A DNA stretch of 32,078 bases from Micromonospora inaquosa (GCF_003857055.1 NZ_QGSZ01000129.1:1-32078), one strand, 5' to 3'; positions 1 through 7,521 are shown, counted from the stretch's first letter. Notes: generated by a model not told the origin, from the sequence alone. Program-made: numbers and translations.

Positions 1-16
1 AGCGACGAGTCCCGAA

Positions 17-53
17 CCGATCCCCCCACCCCCCACCCCAGCGGGGGGATCGG
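17..53. terminator. Perfect 11-bp hairpin upstream of the first gene
   Basis: Arms at 17-27 (CCGATCCCCCC) and 43-53 (GGGGGGATCGG) are exact reverse complements around a 15-nt C-rich loop. There is no T-tract, as is usual for actinobacterial terminators. It ends 28 nt before the kinase start, so it may terminate an upstream transcript that lies outside the window, or sit in the leader of the kinase mRNA. Confidence 0.5.
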
Positions 54-81
54 ATGCCCATCAGGAAGGAGGTCAGGGGCT

Positions 82-1218
82 GTGGATACTGTCGCGATGT
101 CGCTCGCCCGCCTCGTGCGTACCACCAATCCGTACGTGGTGGACGCGGCCATAACCGTGTTCGTCCTGATCGCGGTGTCAGTGCCGTTCGTGCTTCCCGG
201 ACCGGGTGGTGAGCCAGGGCCGCTGGCCTACCTGCTGACCGCCGGTACGGCGATCCCGCTGATCTGGCGTCGACGGGTGCCGCTCACCGTCCTGCTGGTG
301 GTGGCACTGGCCACGGTCGCGGGCAAGGCGGCGGACGCGCCGGGGCAGCCGCTCGCGTACGGCGGGCTGGTCGCCCTCTACACGGTCGCCGCGCTCGGTC
401 GTCGCCGGCAGCGCTGGTGTGCACTCGCCGCGACCTTCCCGGGGGTGGCCGCAGGAGTGGCGTTCAACACCAACCGCATCAGCGAGTACTTCTACACCTT
501 CCTGGTCTTCTTCACCGTGTACGTCCTGGGTCGGCTCAGCGCCGCCCGGCAGGAGCGCGCGACCGCCCTGGAGGACCGGGCGCTCCGGGCCGAGCGTGAG
601 CGCGAGTTCGAAGCCGATCGGGCCGCCGCACGCGAGCGGGCCCGGATTGCTCGGGAGATGCACGACGTGCTGTCCCACGCGGTGAGCCTCATGATCGTGC
701 AGGCCGAGGCTGGGCCGGTCGCCGTACGCACCGCGCCGGAGCGGGCCGAGGCGGCGTTCGACGCGATCGCCGCCGCCGGCCGCGACGCCATGGTGCAGCT
801 ACGCGGCATGCTCGGCCTGCTGCGCAACGAGCCCGGTCCCCGCAGCCCGCAGCCCACCCTGGCCCAACTGCGGTCGCTGATCGACCGTGTACCGGTGGCC
901 GGCCTGCGGGTGACCGGCGAGCCGCGCCCGGTCTCGGCCGACGTGGAGTTGGCCGCGTACCGGATCGTGCAGGAGGCCCTCACCAACGCGGTCAAGCACG
1001 CCGCAGCCAGCGCCGTCGACGTACACCTGGGCTGGTCGCCCGATGCCCTCACTGTCACGGTGACCGACGATGGCACCGGAACCGGCGGCTCTGGCGGCGG
1101 ACACGGCCTCGTCGGCATCCGGGAACGCGCGATCGCCTGCGGCGGTACGGCGAGGGCCGAACCGGTGACAGGTGGACGCGGTTTCACCGTCGAGGCTCGG
1201 CTACCGTTCCCGGCGTGA
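82..1218 (+). CDS. DesK/NarX-type sensor histidine kinase
   Basis: Membrane sensor kinase that should autophosphorylate and pass phosphate to the overlapping response regulator. About five or six hydrophobic segments fill residues 20-150 and form the sensor, with almost no extracytoplasmic domain. A short charged helix follows, then the HisKA_3 dimerisation box with REMHDVLSH, whose phospho-acceptor is His194. The ATPase domain shows the N box (QEALTNAVKHA) and the glycine-rich GHGLVGIRERA. The GTG start is chosen because a strong AGGAAGGAGG site at 63-72 lies about 9 nt upstream; ATG at 97 is the alternative. The 378-aa length is normal. The stop overlaps the next gene by 4 nt (GTGA). No transporter or other target gene is adjacent, so the signal and regulon cannot be read from context. 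Confidence 0.93.
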   Translation: MDTVAMSLARLVRTTNPYVVDAAITVFVLIAVSVPFVLPGPGGEPGPLAYLLTAGTAIPLIWRRRVPLTVLLVVALATVAGKAADAPGQPLAYGGLVALYTVAALGRRRQRWCALAATFPGVAAGVAFNTNRISEYFYTFLVFFTVYVLGRLSAARQERATALEDRALRAEREREFEADRAAARERARIAREMHDVLSHAVSLMIVQAEAGPVAVRTAPERAEAAFDAIAAAGRDAMVQLRGMLGLLRNEPGPRSPQPTLAQLRSLIDRVPVAGLRVTGEPRPVSADVELAAYRIVQEALTNAVKHAAASAVDVHLGWSPDALTVTVTDDGTGTGGSGGGHGLVGIRERAIACGGTARAEPVTGGRGFTVEARLPFPA

Positions 1219-1889
1219 CGATTCGGGTGGTGATCGCAGACGATCAGGAGCTTGTCCGCAGCGGATTCTCCATGATCCTCGACGCCCAGCCGGACATCAC
1301 AGTCGTCGCCGACGTCGGTGACGGGGCTGCGGCCGTGGCCGCCGTCCGGGAGCACCAGCCGGAGGTGACGCTCCTGGACATCCGCATGCCGACGATGGAC
1401 GGCATCGAGGCCGCCCGCCGCATCTGCGCGGAGAGCGCCAGTCGGGTGATCATGCTGACCACGTTCGACCAGGACGACTACATCTACGAGGCGCTCTACG
1501 CCGGCGCCAGCGGTTTCCTGCTCAAGGACGTACGCCGCGACGACCTCGTCCACGCCGTACGTGTCGTGGCCGCCGGCGACTCGCTGCTGGCTCCGTCGGT
1601 GACCCGCCAGATCATCTCGGACATCACCGGCCGCCACCGACCCGGACCGCCCCGGTCGGCCGCCGCGCCCGACGCCCGCCTCGACGTGCTCACCACCCGC
1701 GAACGGGAGACCCTGCACCTGCTGGGCCGTGGCCTGGCCAATGCGGAGATCGCCCAGACCCTGGTGGTCAGCGAGCACACAGTGAAGACCCACGTCAGCA
1801 ACGTGCTGACCAAACTCGGCCTCCGCGACCGCACCCAGGCCGTGATCTGCGCGTACGAGACCGGCCTGATCACCGCCGGCGAGAACTGA
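1215..1889 (+). CDS. NarL/FixJ-type response regulator
   Basis: Cytoplasmic DNA-binding partner of the preceding kinase. The receiver domain (residues 1-120) has the acidic pair near the N-terminus (ADDQE), the phospho-acceptor Asp55 in LLDIRMPTMDG, the conserved Thr in MLTTFD and Lys in LLKDV. A Ser/Pro/Arg-rich linker leads to a LuxR helix-turn-helix (about 155-220) with LTTREREtLHLLGRGLANAEIA and SEHTVKTHVSNVL. The GTG start overlaps the kinase stop, so the two are translationally coupled. The gene ends 16 nt from the convergent stop of the sigma-factor frame. Its targets are not identifiable here. Confidence 0.94.
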   Translation: MTIRVVIADDQELVRSGFSMILDAQPDITVVADVGDGAAAVAAVREHQPEVTLLDIRMPTMDGIEAARRICAESASRVIMLTTFDQDDYIYEALYAGASGFLLKDVRRDDLVHAVRVVAAGDSLLAPSVTRQIISDITGRHRPGPPRSAAAPDARLDVLTTRERETLHLLGRGLANAEIAQTLVVSEHTVKTHVSNVLTKLGLRDRTQAVICAYETGLITAGEN

Positions 1890-1905
1890 GCGGCGGCACC
1901 GCGGG

Positions 1906-4116
1906 TCACCAGACGCGGAGAGTGGGCTCCTCGTGCTCGGATGCGGACCACTGCCGGGTGGCGCGGACGAGCTTGTCGGGGTTGACCTGGCTGTGGATGG
2001 CCGTGACACCCTCGGGCGTCACCTCCAGCGACATCACGCCGATGACCCGGTCGTCGATCACGACCACCGCCGCCGGAGCGCCATTGACGGTGGCGAGGTG
2101 CAGGGCCGGGCTGCCACCGACCAGGTCCCGTTTGACGTCGGCGGGCTTGAACAGGCCGCGCAGGAACTTCGCCACCGCCAGTGCGCCGACGATCGGCGCG
2201 GCCCGGGCCGGGATCTTGCCGCCGCCGTCGGCGGTGCTCGTCGCGTCGTCGGTCAGCAACTCCACCAGCCGCTGGATCTCGCCGTTGTTGGCCGCCGTGA
2301 GGAACTCCGCGACGACCTTCCGGGCGGTGGCCCGGTCGACCTCCGCGCGGGCCCGCTCCGCGGTGACGTGCTGCTTGGCACGCCGGTAGGTCTGCTGGCA
2401 GTTCGACTCGGTGATGCCGAGGATCTCGGCGATCTCACCGTGCGAGTAGCCGAACGCCTCCCGCAGCACGTACACCGCACGCTCGTTGGGCGACAACCGC
2501 TCCAGCAGGGTGAGCACCGCCAGCGAGACCGAGTCGCGTTGCTCGGCGGTGTCGAGAGGGCCGAGCATCCGGTCCCCGGCGAGGACCGGCTCGGGCAGCC
2601 AGGTGCCCACGTAGGTTTCCCGCCGGGCCCGCGCCGAGGTCAGCTGGTTCAGGCACACGTTGGTGAGGACCTTCGTCAGCCACGCCTCGGGCGTCTCGAC
2701 GTGCTCCCGGTCGGCGGCCTGCCAGCGGAGGAACGTGTCCTGGACGGCGTCCTCCGCGTCGCTGGCCGAGCCCAGCAGCCGATAGGCGATCGCCTCCAGG
2801 CGTCCCCTGGAGTGCTCGAACAGCTCGACCTCGTCCGGACTGAGCGGCATGGTTCGATAGTCAACCACGCGCGCGACCCGGTCGACCGATCGACGGCGTA
2901 CGTCGACACGGCTCGTGCCGGCGGTCCGGTGCGGCTCGGGCACGGTCGGCGTCTCGCCGCGCGGCGTCGACCGAACGGCGACCGTGGCGGCCACCACGGC
3001 GGTCAGGCAGATCGCCGCAGCGACGATGAGCGGTGGGCGGGCACCCAGGTGCACGGCCGCGGAGCCGAGTGGGATCGCCACGACGAGAGGCCCGAACATG
3101 GCGGTGTTGGCCGTCGCGGAGACTCGGCCCAGCAGCGTCGACGGCGTGTGCGTCTGCACAGCGGTCACCGCCGCGACCAGGGTCCAGGGCAGGCCGACGC
3201 CGACCACCACCGCCCCGAGGACGGTGGCTGGCCACCACGGCAGGCAACGCGCCAGGCAGCCGAGCGCGAACAGCGCCGTGCCGGCGACACCGACGGTAAT
3301 GGCACCCCTGGCCGCGATGAGCCGGCCGACGATCAGGCCACCGAGAATCGAGCCGGCGCCCTGCGCGCTGGCCAGCACACCGAGGAACGTCGTCGGCAGC
3401 CGCAGCTCGGTCACGACGATCGCGTAGATCCCCGCCGTCGTGAAACCAGACATGGCGATGGACACCGCGGCGAGCATGACCGGCAGACGTGTCGCTCGCT
3501 CTCCGAACAGGACCACCCATCCGGTACGCGGGCCGCCGCCGCGTTCGATCCGCTGGTCGGCGGGCGTCCGGCGCAGCCGGAGCACCGCGTACAGGACGGC
3601 GACCAGGATCGGCATCGCGGCGCTGAGCACGGCGACGGCGTGACCGCCCCGCCACGCGTAGAGGCCGGCCCCAGCGAGGGGAGCGACGAGCTTCATGCCC
3701 TCCTGCGCGCTGGAGCGCCACCCGTTGACGTCGCCGAGTTCCGTGGGTGCGAGCGCCGACGGCAGCAGCGCCGTCTCGCCGGCGTCGATCAGCACGTAGC
3801 TGATGCCGTAGGCGCACGAGACGGTGAAGATGAGCCAGGTCTGCCCCGGCCCCCGCACCGTGAGGAGTGTCAGCAGGGCGGCTGCCAAGAGGAGGTTGAC
3901 GGCGATGACCAGCGGCCGCCGGGGCACCCGGTCGAGCAGGCCGCCCAGCCACGGCCCGGCGAGCACCGGGGCGTACACGCACAGCCCGGCGAGGGCGGCG
4001 AGGCTGGTGGAGCCGGTGAGATCCAGGATCCAGATGCCGTTGACCAGGGACATCACGCTGCTGGCGAAGCCGGACAGCAGGGAGATCGCCACGAACAGGC
4101 TCGCGTTGCGACGCAT
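1906..4116 (-). CDS. MFS transporter fused in frame to an ECF41-type sigma factor
   Basis: A single open frame of 736 codons. Residues 1 to about 380 form a 12-helix major facilitator permease, probably a drug or metabolite exporter. After an Arg-rich linker (about 381-422), residues 423-736 form a complete ECF sigma factor: region 2 (LFEHSRGRLEAIAYRLLG, DAEDAVQDTFLRW), region 4 (LSPNERAVYVLREAFGYSHGEIA) and a SnoaL-like C-terminal domain. WLPEP, DGGGK and NPDKL are signatures of the ECF41 family, whose C-terminal extension controls the sigma factor in place of an anti-sigma. ECF41 genes normally sit beside a carboxymuconolactone decarboxylase, oxidoreductase or epimerase gene; none is seen here. 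Either the fusion is real and tethers the sigma factor to the membrane, or the sigma factor starts separately at ATG 2850. A lost stop or sequencing error between two former genes is also possible. Confidence 0.8.
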   Translation of the reverse strand: MRRNASLFVAISLLSGFASSVMSLVNGIWILDLTGSTSLAALAGLCVYAPVLAGPWLGGLLDRVPRRPLVIAVNLLLAAALLTLLTVRGPGQTWLIFTVSCAYGISYVLIDAGETALLPSALAPTELGDVNGWRSSAQEGMKLVAPLAGAGLYAWRGGHAVAVLSAAMPILVAVLYAVLRLRRTPADQRIERGGGPRTGWVVLFGERATRLPVMLAAVSIAMSGFTTAGIYAIVVTELRLPTTFLGVLASAQGAGSILGGLIVGRLIAARGAITVGVAGTALFALGCLARCLPWWPATVLGAVVVGVGLPWTLVAAVTAVQTHTPSTLLGRVSATANTAMFGPLVVAIPLGSAAVHLGARPPLIVAAAICLTAVVAATVAVRSTPRGETPTVPEPHRTAGTSRVDVRRRSVDRVARVVDYRTMPLSPDEVELFEHSRGRLEAIAYRLLGSASDAEDAVQDTFLRWQAADREHVETPEAWLTKVLTNVCLNQLTSARARRETYVGTWLPEPVLAGDRMLGPLDTAEQRDSVSLAVLTLLERLSPNERAVYVLREAFGYSHGEIAEILGITESNCQQTYRRAKQHVTAERARAEVDRATARKVVAEFLTAANNGEIQRLVELLTDDATSTADGGGKIPARAAPIVGALAVAKFLRGLFKPADVKRDLVGGSPALHLATVNGAPAAVVVIDDRVIGVMSLEVTPEGVTAIHSQVNPDKLVRATRQWSASEHEEPTLRVW
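2857..2885 (-). promoter_or_regulatory. Possible internal leaderless promoter for the sigma-factor half
   Basis: On the minus strand TCGACC (2885-2880) and GACTAT (2862-2857) are 17 nt apart, and ATG 2850 follows 6 nt after the second box. This fits a weak leaderless promoter giving a free 314-aa ECF41 protein. No Shine-Dalgarno sequence precedes that ATG. Both boxes match consensus only partly, so this is a suggestion. Confidence 0.25.
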
Positions 4117-4150
4117 GAGCGCTCCGAGTTGAGTCGAGGTGACTCACATC

Positions 4151-4162
4151 CTCAAGCTTGAG
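4151..4162. promoter_or_regulatory. 12-bp palindrome in the MFS-sigma upstream region
   Basis: CTCAAGCTTGAG is a perfect palindrome 35 nt upstream of the MFS start codon. On the minus strand, TTGCCT and GAGGAT lie 17 nt apart around it and could serve as promoter boxes, which would place the palindrome over the spacer and -10. It is a candidate operator for an unidentified regulator; it could also be chance. Confidence 0.3.
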
Positions 4163-4189
4163 CTGAGCGCAGGCAATGCTGTTGAGCGC

Positions 4190-4208
4190 TGTCAACGTTC
4201 CGTTGACA
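4190..4208. promoter_or_regulatory. Operator copy 1: TGTCAA-N7-TTGACA
   Basis: TGTCAACGTTCCGTTGACA lies 74 nt upstream of the MFS-sigma start. Including flanks, the arms are 10 bp long and perfect (4188-4197 and 4201-4210). It also contains the last codons and TGA stop of the HTH gene. A second copy with the same arms and the same 7-nt spacer lies just before that gene's start. This makes the HTH protein the likely binder, acting on the MFS-sigma gene from here. Confidence 0.6.
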
Positions 4209-4671
4209 GCGCGGCGTCGATCGTGCTTGCGGCGGTGCGAGCGGGCGCGGGCAGCCGCTCGCCTGCTTCAGCGAGATCGGTGGCGAGGTGCAGGGCCAAC
4301 GCGTACAGCGAGCCCGGGGCGGCGTCCAACGCGGCTTCCACAGTGCTCCGCACGAGAGCCGCTCGACGAAATCGGCTGTCCCACCGTCGATCGGCGCCGA
4401 TCCACCGGCCAAGGTCGGCGACCGCCGCCCGAAGTGCGGCGATCTGCGGAGGCAGGCGGAGGTCGAGCTGCTGCCGCCGCGACCAGCGCGCCGCCATCAG
4501 GCGCTGTCGCCGCTGTTCGGCGGCCTGTCGACTGCCGAGGCCGAGTGCCATCGCGATCTGCGCCCACGTCGCACCCTCGTGGCGCGCCCGATCGATGATC
4601 TCCAGCTCCTGCTCGTCCAGCCGAGCGCGGGCGGCGCGCACGTCCGCCAACCGATCCAGCTCCGACGTCAT
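4192..4671 (-). CDS. Small HTH DNA-binding protein, probable autoregulator
   Basis: A 159-aa cytoplasmic protein, mostly charged helices. After an acidic N-terminal helix, residues about 33-58 (GATWAQIAMALGLGSRQAAEQ) form a helix-turn-helix of the sigma-region-4 or GerE style; the remaining 100 residues are helical, Ala/Arg-rich and carry no recognised ligand domain. I do not recognise a named family. A TANNNT box (TAGCGT, minus strand, 4683-4678) ends 6 nt before the ATG, so a leaderless mRNA is likely. That box lies inside the palindrome at 4673-4691, so binding there would block the gene's own promoter. The same palindrome recurs between this gene and the downstream MFS-sigma gene. The context suggests a repressor of itself and of that gene. 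Confidence 0.75.
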   Translation of the reverse strand: MTSELDRLADVRAARARLDEQELEIIDRARHEGATWAQIAMALGLGSRQAAEQRRQRLMAARWSRRQQLDLRLPPQIAALRAAVADLGRWIGADRRWDSRFRRAALVRSTVEAALDAAPGSLYALALHLATDLAEAGERLPAPARTAASTIDAALSTER

Positions 4672-4672
4672 C

Positions 4673-4691
4673 TGTCAACGCTACATTGACA
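4673..4691 (-). promoter_or_regulatory. Operator copy 2 overlapping the HTH gene -10 box
   Basis: TGTCAA (4673-4678) and TTGACA (4686-4691) flank a 7-nt spacer, the same geometry as the copy at 4190-4208. On the minus strand the spacer contains TAGCGT (4683-4678), a good TANNNT box 6 nt upstream of the ATG at 4671. No convincing -35 is seen. The overlap of operator and -10 is the usual arrangement for autorepression. Confidence 0.6.
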
Positions 4692-5218
4692 ACGCCGGGC
4701 CTCGACACCCGCCAGCACGGCTCGACCCGGCGCGGCAGCGTCGCTGAGCATTCGGGTGCGGTGGTCGGCGCCAGTGTGGGGGGCACCGACCCCACCGAGC
4801 CTTGTCGCAATTCGGACAAGACGGTAAAGCCCCTGGTAGAGCACCCTTGGGGCAGGTGGAGGTAGACGGGTGGCGGGCCACATCCCGATCCTCCGGCCCG
4901 GCGCGGACAACATCGTCCGCACCGGTGCCGCCCTCACCCAGCCCGACCTCGAAGCCGCGACGGTCACGGCACAGCTGCCGCTCCGATCGCGCGTACGACA
5001 GGCCGAGGCTGCCACCGACACCCCTGCGGGCGCCCGCAGCGGTGCCTCCGCCCACCGGGACAAGGACGTCAGCACCGTCGGCTGTCAGGCAACGCCGTCC
5101 GCCGGCCGTGCCCGCCGTCCCCGTGCCCCGCCGGCCTTTCGCACTGTGGACCCCGCCGGGGTCCGGCGTCGCTCGACCGCGCGCCGAGCCCTGGCGACCG
5201 AGCCAGAAAGGGCCCGAC
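4692..5218. other. Half-kilobase stretch with no clear gene
   Basis: It contains a CTTGTC/GACAAG inverted repeat (4801-4820, 8-nt spacer), a ribosome-binding-like GGTGGAGGT (4855-4863) ahead of GTG 4870, and a perfect 7-bp hairpin (5148-5164, GGACCCC/GGGGTCC). From GTG 4870 a frame stays open and is in phase with the glycosidase that starts at 5488. Its first 40 or so codons have coding-like third positions, but after that the translation turns Arg/Pro/Ala-rich and disordered. It may be a remnant of a phage-like gene or an unstructured leader; I cannot decide. Confidence 0.35.
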
Positions 5219-5488
5219 ATGGCCGCTCCCACCGCGACCGCAGCCTTGAACGCATCCGTCTTCACGCCGGGTGCACAGATGCTGCTGACCGTGACCTACT
5301 CGGACGCCGACACCAAACCGCTGACCGTCACCATCGTGGTCACCGACGCGCAGGGCAACAGCAGCGCGCCGGTCAAGGTCACTGCGGTCATCGACCCGCT
5401 CACCGTGACCGTCACCGACAACTCCGGGCGTACCTGGACCCGGGTTTCCGACAACGGCTCCGTGGCCGTGTATCGGTCGGTGGCGTGA
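5219..5488 (+). CDS. Small Ig-like (phage-tail-type) protein
   Basis: An 89-aa protein with alternating beta-strand pattern: LLTVTYSDADTKPLTVTIVV, then VTAVIDPLTVTVTDNSGRTW and VSDNGSVAVYRSVA. This is the pattern of cadherin or bacterial Ig-like modules found in actinophage tail and surface proteins. No signal peptide or membrane segment is visible. AGAAAGGG lies about 8 nt before the ATG. Its TGA overlaps the ATG of the next gene (ATGA). The next protein begins with what reads like one more beta strand (RVTVQVRDAAGN), so the two may once have been a single protein split by a frameshift, or may be made as a coupled pair. Confidence 0.6.
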   Translation: MAAPTATAALNASVFTPGAQMLLTVTYSDADTKPLTVTIVVTDAQGNSSAPVKVTAVIDPLTVTVTDNSGRTWTRVSDNGSVAVYRSVA

Positions 5489-6525
5489 TGCCCCGGGTCA
5501 CCGTCCAGGTCCGTGACGCCGCCGGCAACACCGCGGCGGCCGCCGCCGACTACAGCCTGGGCCAACCCGTGCTCGGCGGCTACTACCTCTCCGGCGGCGC
5601 CGATCCGACCGCCGACATGGCCGGCGGCAACTTCCGGTCACTCACCCAGTACCGCAGCCTCGCCGACGGCTACATCTTCCCCGGCTACAACCGGCCCTGG
5701 CTGGTCAACCTGGGCAAGGCCGGTGTGCAGATGAACATGGTGCTGGAGTTGAAGCACTACGGCGCTCCGAGCCAGGGAACGCAGAGCTTCGCCGTGGACG
5801 GCACCAACTACACCGTGCCGGGACCGACGATGACCATCCAGCAGCGACCCGGCACGACCTGGCCGAAGGCGTACGGGTACGGCCAGGTGATCAAGGGGCA
5901 GTGCGACGGGTTGCTGGCCCGCGCGCTGTCGCAGTACCGCACGCTCGGCTTCGGGGTGAACATCCAACTCGCCTCGGAACTGGACACCGATCACGAGTTC
6001 GGCACCACCGAGGACGGCAAGGCGTACAGCTGGGCGGAGTCGGACGCGCGGGCGGTGCAGGCGATGAACTACATCCTGACGTGGTTCAAGGCGCGGACGT
6101 TGCCGGCCGGCACGACCTTCTCGGTGGGGCTGGGCGGCTTCGACCGGGCCTGCTTCCAGCGCACCCACCCGGAGTCGCTGATGTCCCGCCTCGACTATCT
6201 CCAGTGGAACGCGTACGCCACCAACGCCAGCCACACGGCGCTGTCCCGGTTTCGTCGCACCAAGGACTGGGCGGTGGCGGATCTTGGCCCGGTGGCGCTG
6301 TCCCGGCCGGTGATCATCGCTGAGTGGGGGGTGCGGGTGGCCGAGATCCCGAACCAGGCGGCTTGGATCGCCACCGTGCCGGCGGCGATCGCCCAGCTCA
6401 ACGCCGAGCGTGGGCCACGGATCGTGCGCACCAACTACTTCAACTCCGGGTGGGGCACCCTGACGCCGAAGGCGACCGGGTTGACCGCGCTCCGCGAGGC
6501 GTACGCCAAACGGCCGTATGTCTGA
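5488..6525 (+). CDS. Phage-tail-like TIM-barrel glycoside hydrolase (GH26-like)
   Basis: A 345-aa protein. A short beta-rich N-terminus (1-25) is followed by a probable (beta/alpha)8 barrel. Two glutamates lie where clan GH-A enzymes place acid/base and nucleophile: Glu164 (IQLASELD, strand 4) and Glu279 (VIIAEWGV, strand 7), with YLQWNAY near strand 6. Similar barrels occur in actinophage minor tail proteins and in chromosomal remnants of them. There is no signal peptide. The substrate is unknown; a beta-linked cell-surface glycan is the natural guess. The ATG overlaps the previous stop. An in-frame extension back to GTG 4870 is open, but it runs through sequence whose other frame encodes the Ig-like protein, so I reject it as the main start. 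A hairpin terminator follows. Confidence 0.65.
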   Translation: MPRVTVQVRDAAGNTAAAAADYSLGQPVLGGYYLSGGADPTADMAGGNFRSLTQYRSLADGYIFPGYNRPWLVNLGKAGVQMNMVLELKHYGAPSQGTQSFAVDGTNYTVPGPTMTIQQRPGTTWPKAYGYGQVIKGQCDGLLARALSQYRTLGFGVNIQLASELDTDHEFGTTEDGKAYSWAESDARAVQAMNYILTWFKARTLPAGTTFSVGLGGFDRACFQRTHPESLMSRLDYLQWNAYATNASHTALSRFRRTKDWAVADLGPVALSRPVIIAEWGVRVAEIPNQAAWIATVPAAIAQLNAERGPRIVRTNYFNSGWGTLTPKATGLTALREAYAKRPYV

Positions 6526-6537
6526 GCCGACGCTGGC

Positions 6538-6566
6538 GGCCCGGTCGGTATACCGCCGACCGGGCC
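6538..6566 (+). terminator. Hairpin terminator after the glycosidase
   Basis: Perfect 11-bp arms GGCCCGGTCGG (6538-6548) and CCGACCGGGCC (6556-6566) with a 7-nt loop, starting 13 nt after the glycosidase stop. There is no T-tract. It separates this transcript from the oxidoreductase gene. Confidence 0.7.
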
Positions 6567-6579
6567 GACCGGGGAACCC

Positions 6580-6585
6580 TATGCT
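6580..6585 (+). promoter_or_regulatory. -10 box of a leaderless promoter for the oxidoreductase
   Basis: TATGCT lies 6 nt before ATG 6592, and no Shine-Dalgarno sequence is present. Transcription would start at or next to the start codon. No clear -35 is visible. Confidence 0.5.
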
Positions 6586-6591
6586 CGGATC

Positions 6592-7521
6592 ATGGAACTT
6601 CGGATCTTCACCGAGCCTCAGCAGGGCGCCAGCTACGACCAGTTGCTCACCGTCGCCCGCTGCGCGGAGGACGCCGGCTACGGCGCGTTCTTCCGGTCCG
6701 ACCACTACCTGATGATGGGTGACGTGAGCGGCGAGCCCGGCCCCACCGACGCGTGGACCACGCTCGCCGGCCTGGCCCGGGACACCAGCCGCATCCGGCT
6801 CGGCACGCTGATGACCGCCGCCACCTTCCGGCTGCCCGGCCCGCTGGCGATCACCGTGGCGCAGGTCGACCAGATGAGCGGCGGCCGGGTCGAGCTGGGC
6901 ATCGGCACCGGCTGGTACGCCGAGGAGCACAGCGCGTACGGCATCCCGTTCCCGCCGCTGGCCGAGCGGTTCGACCGGCTGGAGGAGCAGCTCGCCGTCA
7001 TCACCGGGCTCTGGTCAACGCCGACGGGGGAGCGGTTCGACCACGACGGCCGGTACTACCCGGTCCGTGACTCGCCCGCCCTGCCCAAGCCCGTGCAGCA
7101 GCCGCGTCCACCGATCCTGCTCGGCGGGACGGGCCCGAAGCGCACCCCTCGGCTGGCCGCCCGCTACGCCGACGAGTTCAACCTGCCGTTCGCCTCGGTG
7201 CCGGACACTGCGGCGCAGTTCGACCGGGTCCGCGCGGCCTGCGTCGAGATCGGCCGGGACCCGGCCGAGATGGTCTGGTCCAACGCCCTGGTGCTGTGCT
7301 GCGGGCGCGATGACGCCGAGGTGGCCCGCCGGGCCGCCGCCATCGGCCGCGAACCGGACGAGCTGCGGGCCAACGGTCTGGCCGGGACGCCCGCTGAGGT
7401 GCTGGACACCATCGGCCGGTACGCGGAGATCGGCAGCGAGCGGCTCTACCTCCAGGTGCTGGACCTCAGCGACCTGGAGCACCTTGAGCTGGTCGCCAGC
7501 GAGGTGATGGCGAAGCTCTGA
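6592..7521 (+). CDS. LLM-class F420-dependent oxidoreductase
   Basis: A 309-aa luciferase-like monooxygenase-fold enzyme that would use reduced or oxidised coenzyme F420 on an unknown small molecule in the cytoplasm. Family marks are the N-terminal LRIFTEPQ strand, FFRSDHYLMM, TWTTLAGLARDT-like and IRLGTLM motifs of the barrel, QVDQMSGGRVELGIGTGWY (the glycine-rich phosphate-binding stretch) and PPILLGGTGPKRTPRLAARYADEFN. The length is typical. It is transcribed alone from a likely leaderless promoter, behind a terminator. The closest subgroup appears to be the TIGR03560-like F420 oxidoreductases, but the substrate cannot be told from sequence. Confidence 0.92.
   Translation: MELRIFTEPQQGASYDQLLTVARCAEDAGYGAFFRSDHYLMMGDVSGEPGPTDAWTTLAGLARDTSRIRLGTLMTAATFRLPGPLAITVAQVDQMSGGRVELGIGTGWYAEEHSAYGIPFPPLAERFDRLEEQLAVITGLWSTPTGERFDHDGRYYPVRDSPALPKPVQQPRPPILLGGTGPKRTPRLAARYADEFNLPFASVPDTAAQFDRVRAACVEIGRDPAEMVWSNALVLCCGRDDAEVARRAAAIGREPDELRANGLAGTPAEVLDTIGRYAEIGSERLYLQVLDLSDLEHLELVASEVMAKL

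Noticed and set aside
492..2009. Long minus-strand frame opposite the first kinase/regulator pair
   Set aside because: High-GC shadow of the plus-strand genes; Arg/Gly/Ser-rich translation with no domain.
1933..4161. 742-codon plus-strand frame opposite the MFS-sigma gene
   Set aside because: Composition typical of the antisense of a GC-rich gene (His/Arg/Gly/Asp-rich); all family motifs are on the minus strand.
4825..4870. tRNA-like D-arm sequence (CTGGTAGAGCACC) before the phage-like genes
   Set aside because: No matching acceptor stem, anticodon arm or TTCGA T-loop follows, so neither a tRNA nor a tRNA-type attachment site can be supported.
4870..6525. A single 551-aa protein including the glycosidase
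   Set aside because: Residues 115-206 would overlap the better-supported Ig-like protein in another frame and read as Arg/Pro-rich filler; ATG 5488 is the more credible start.
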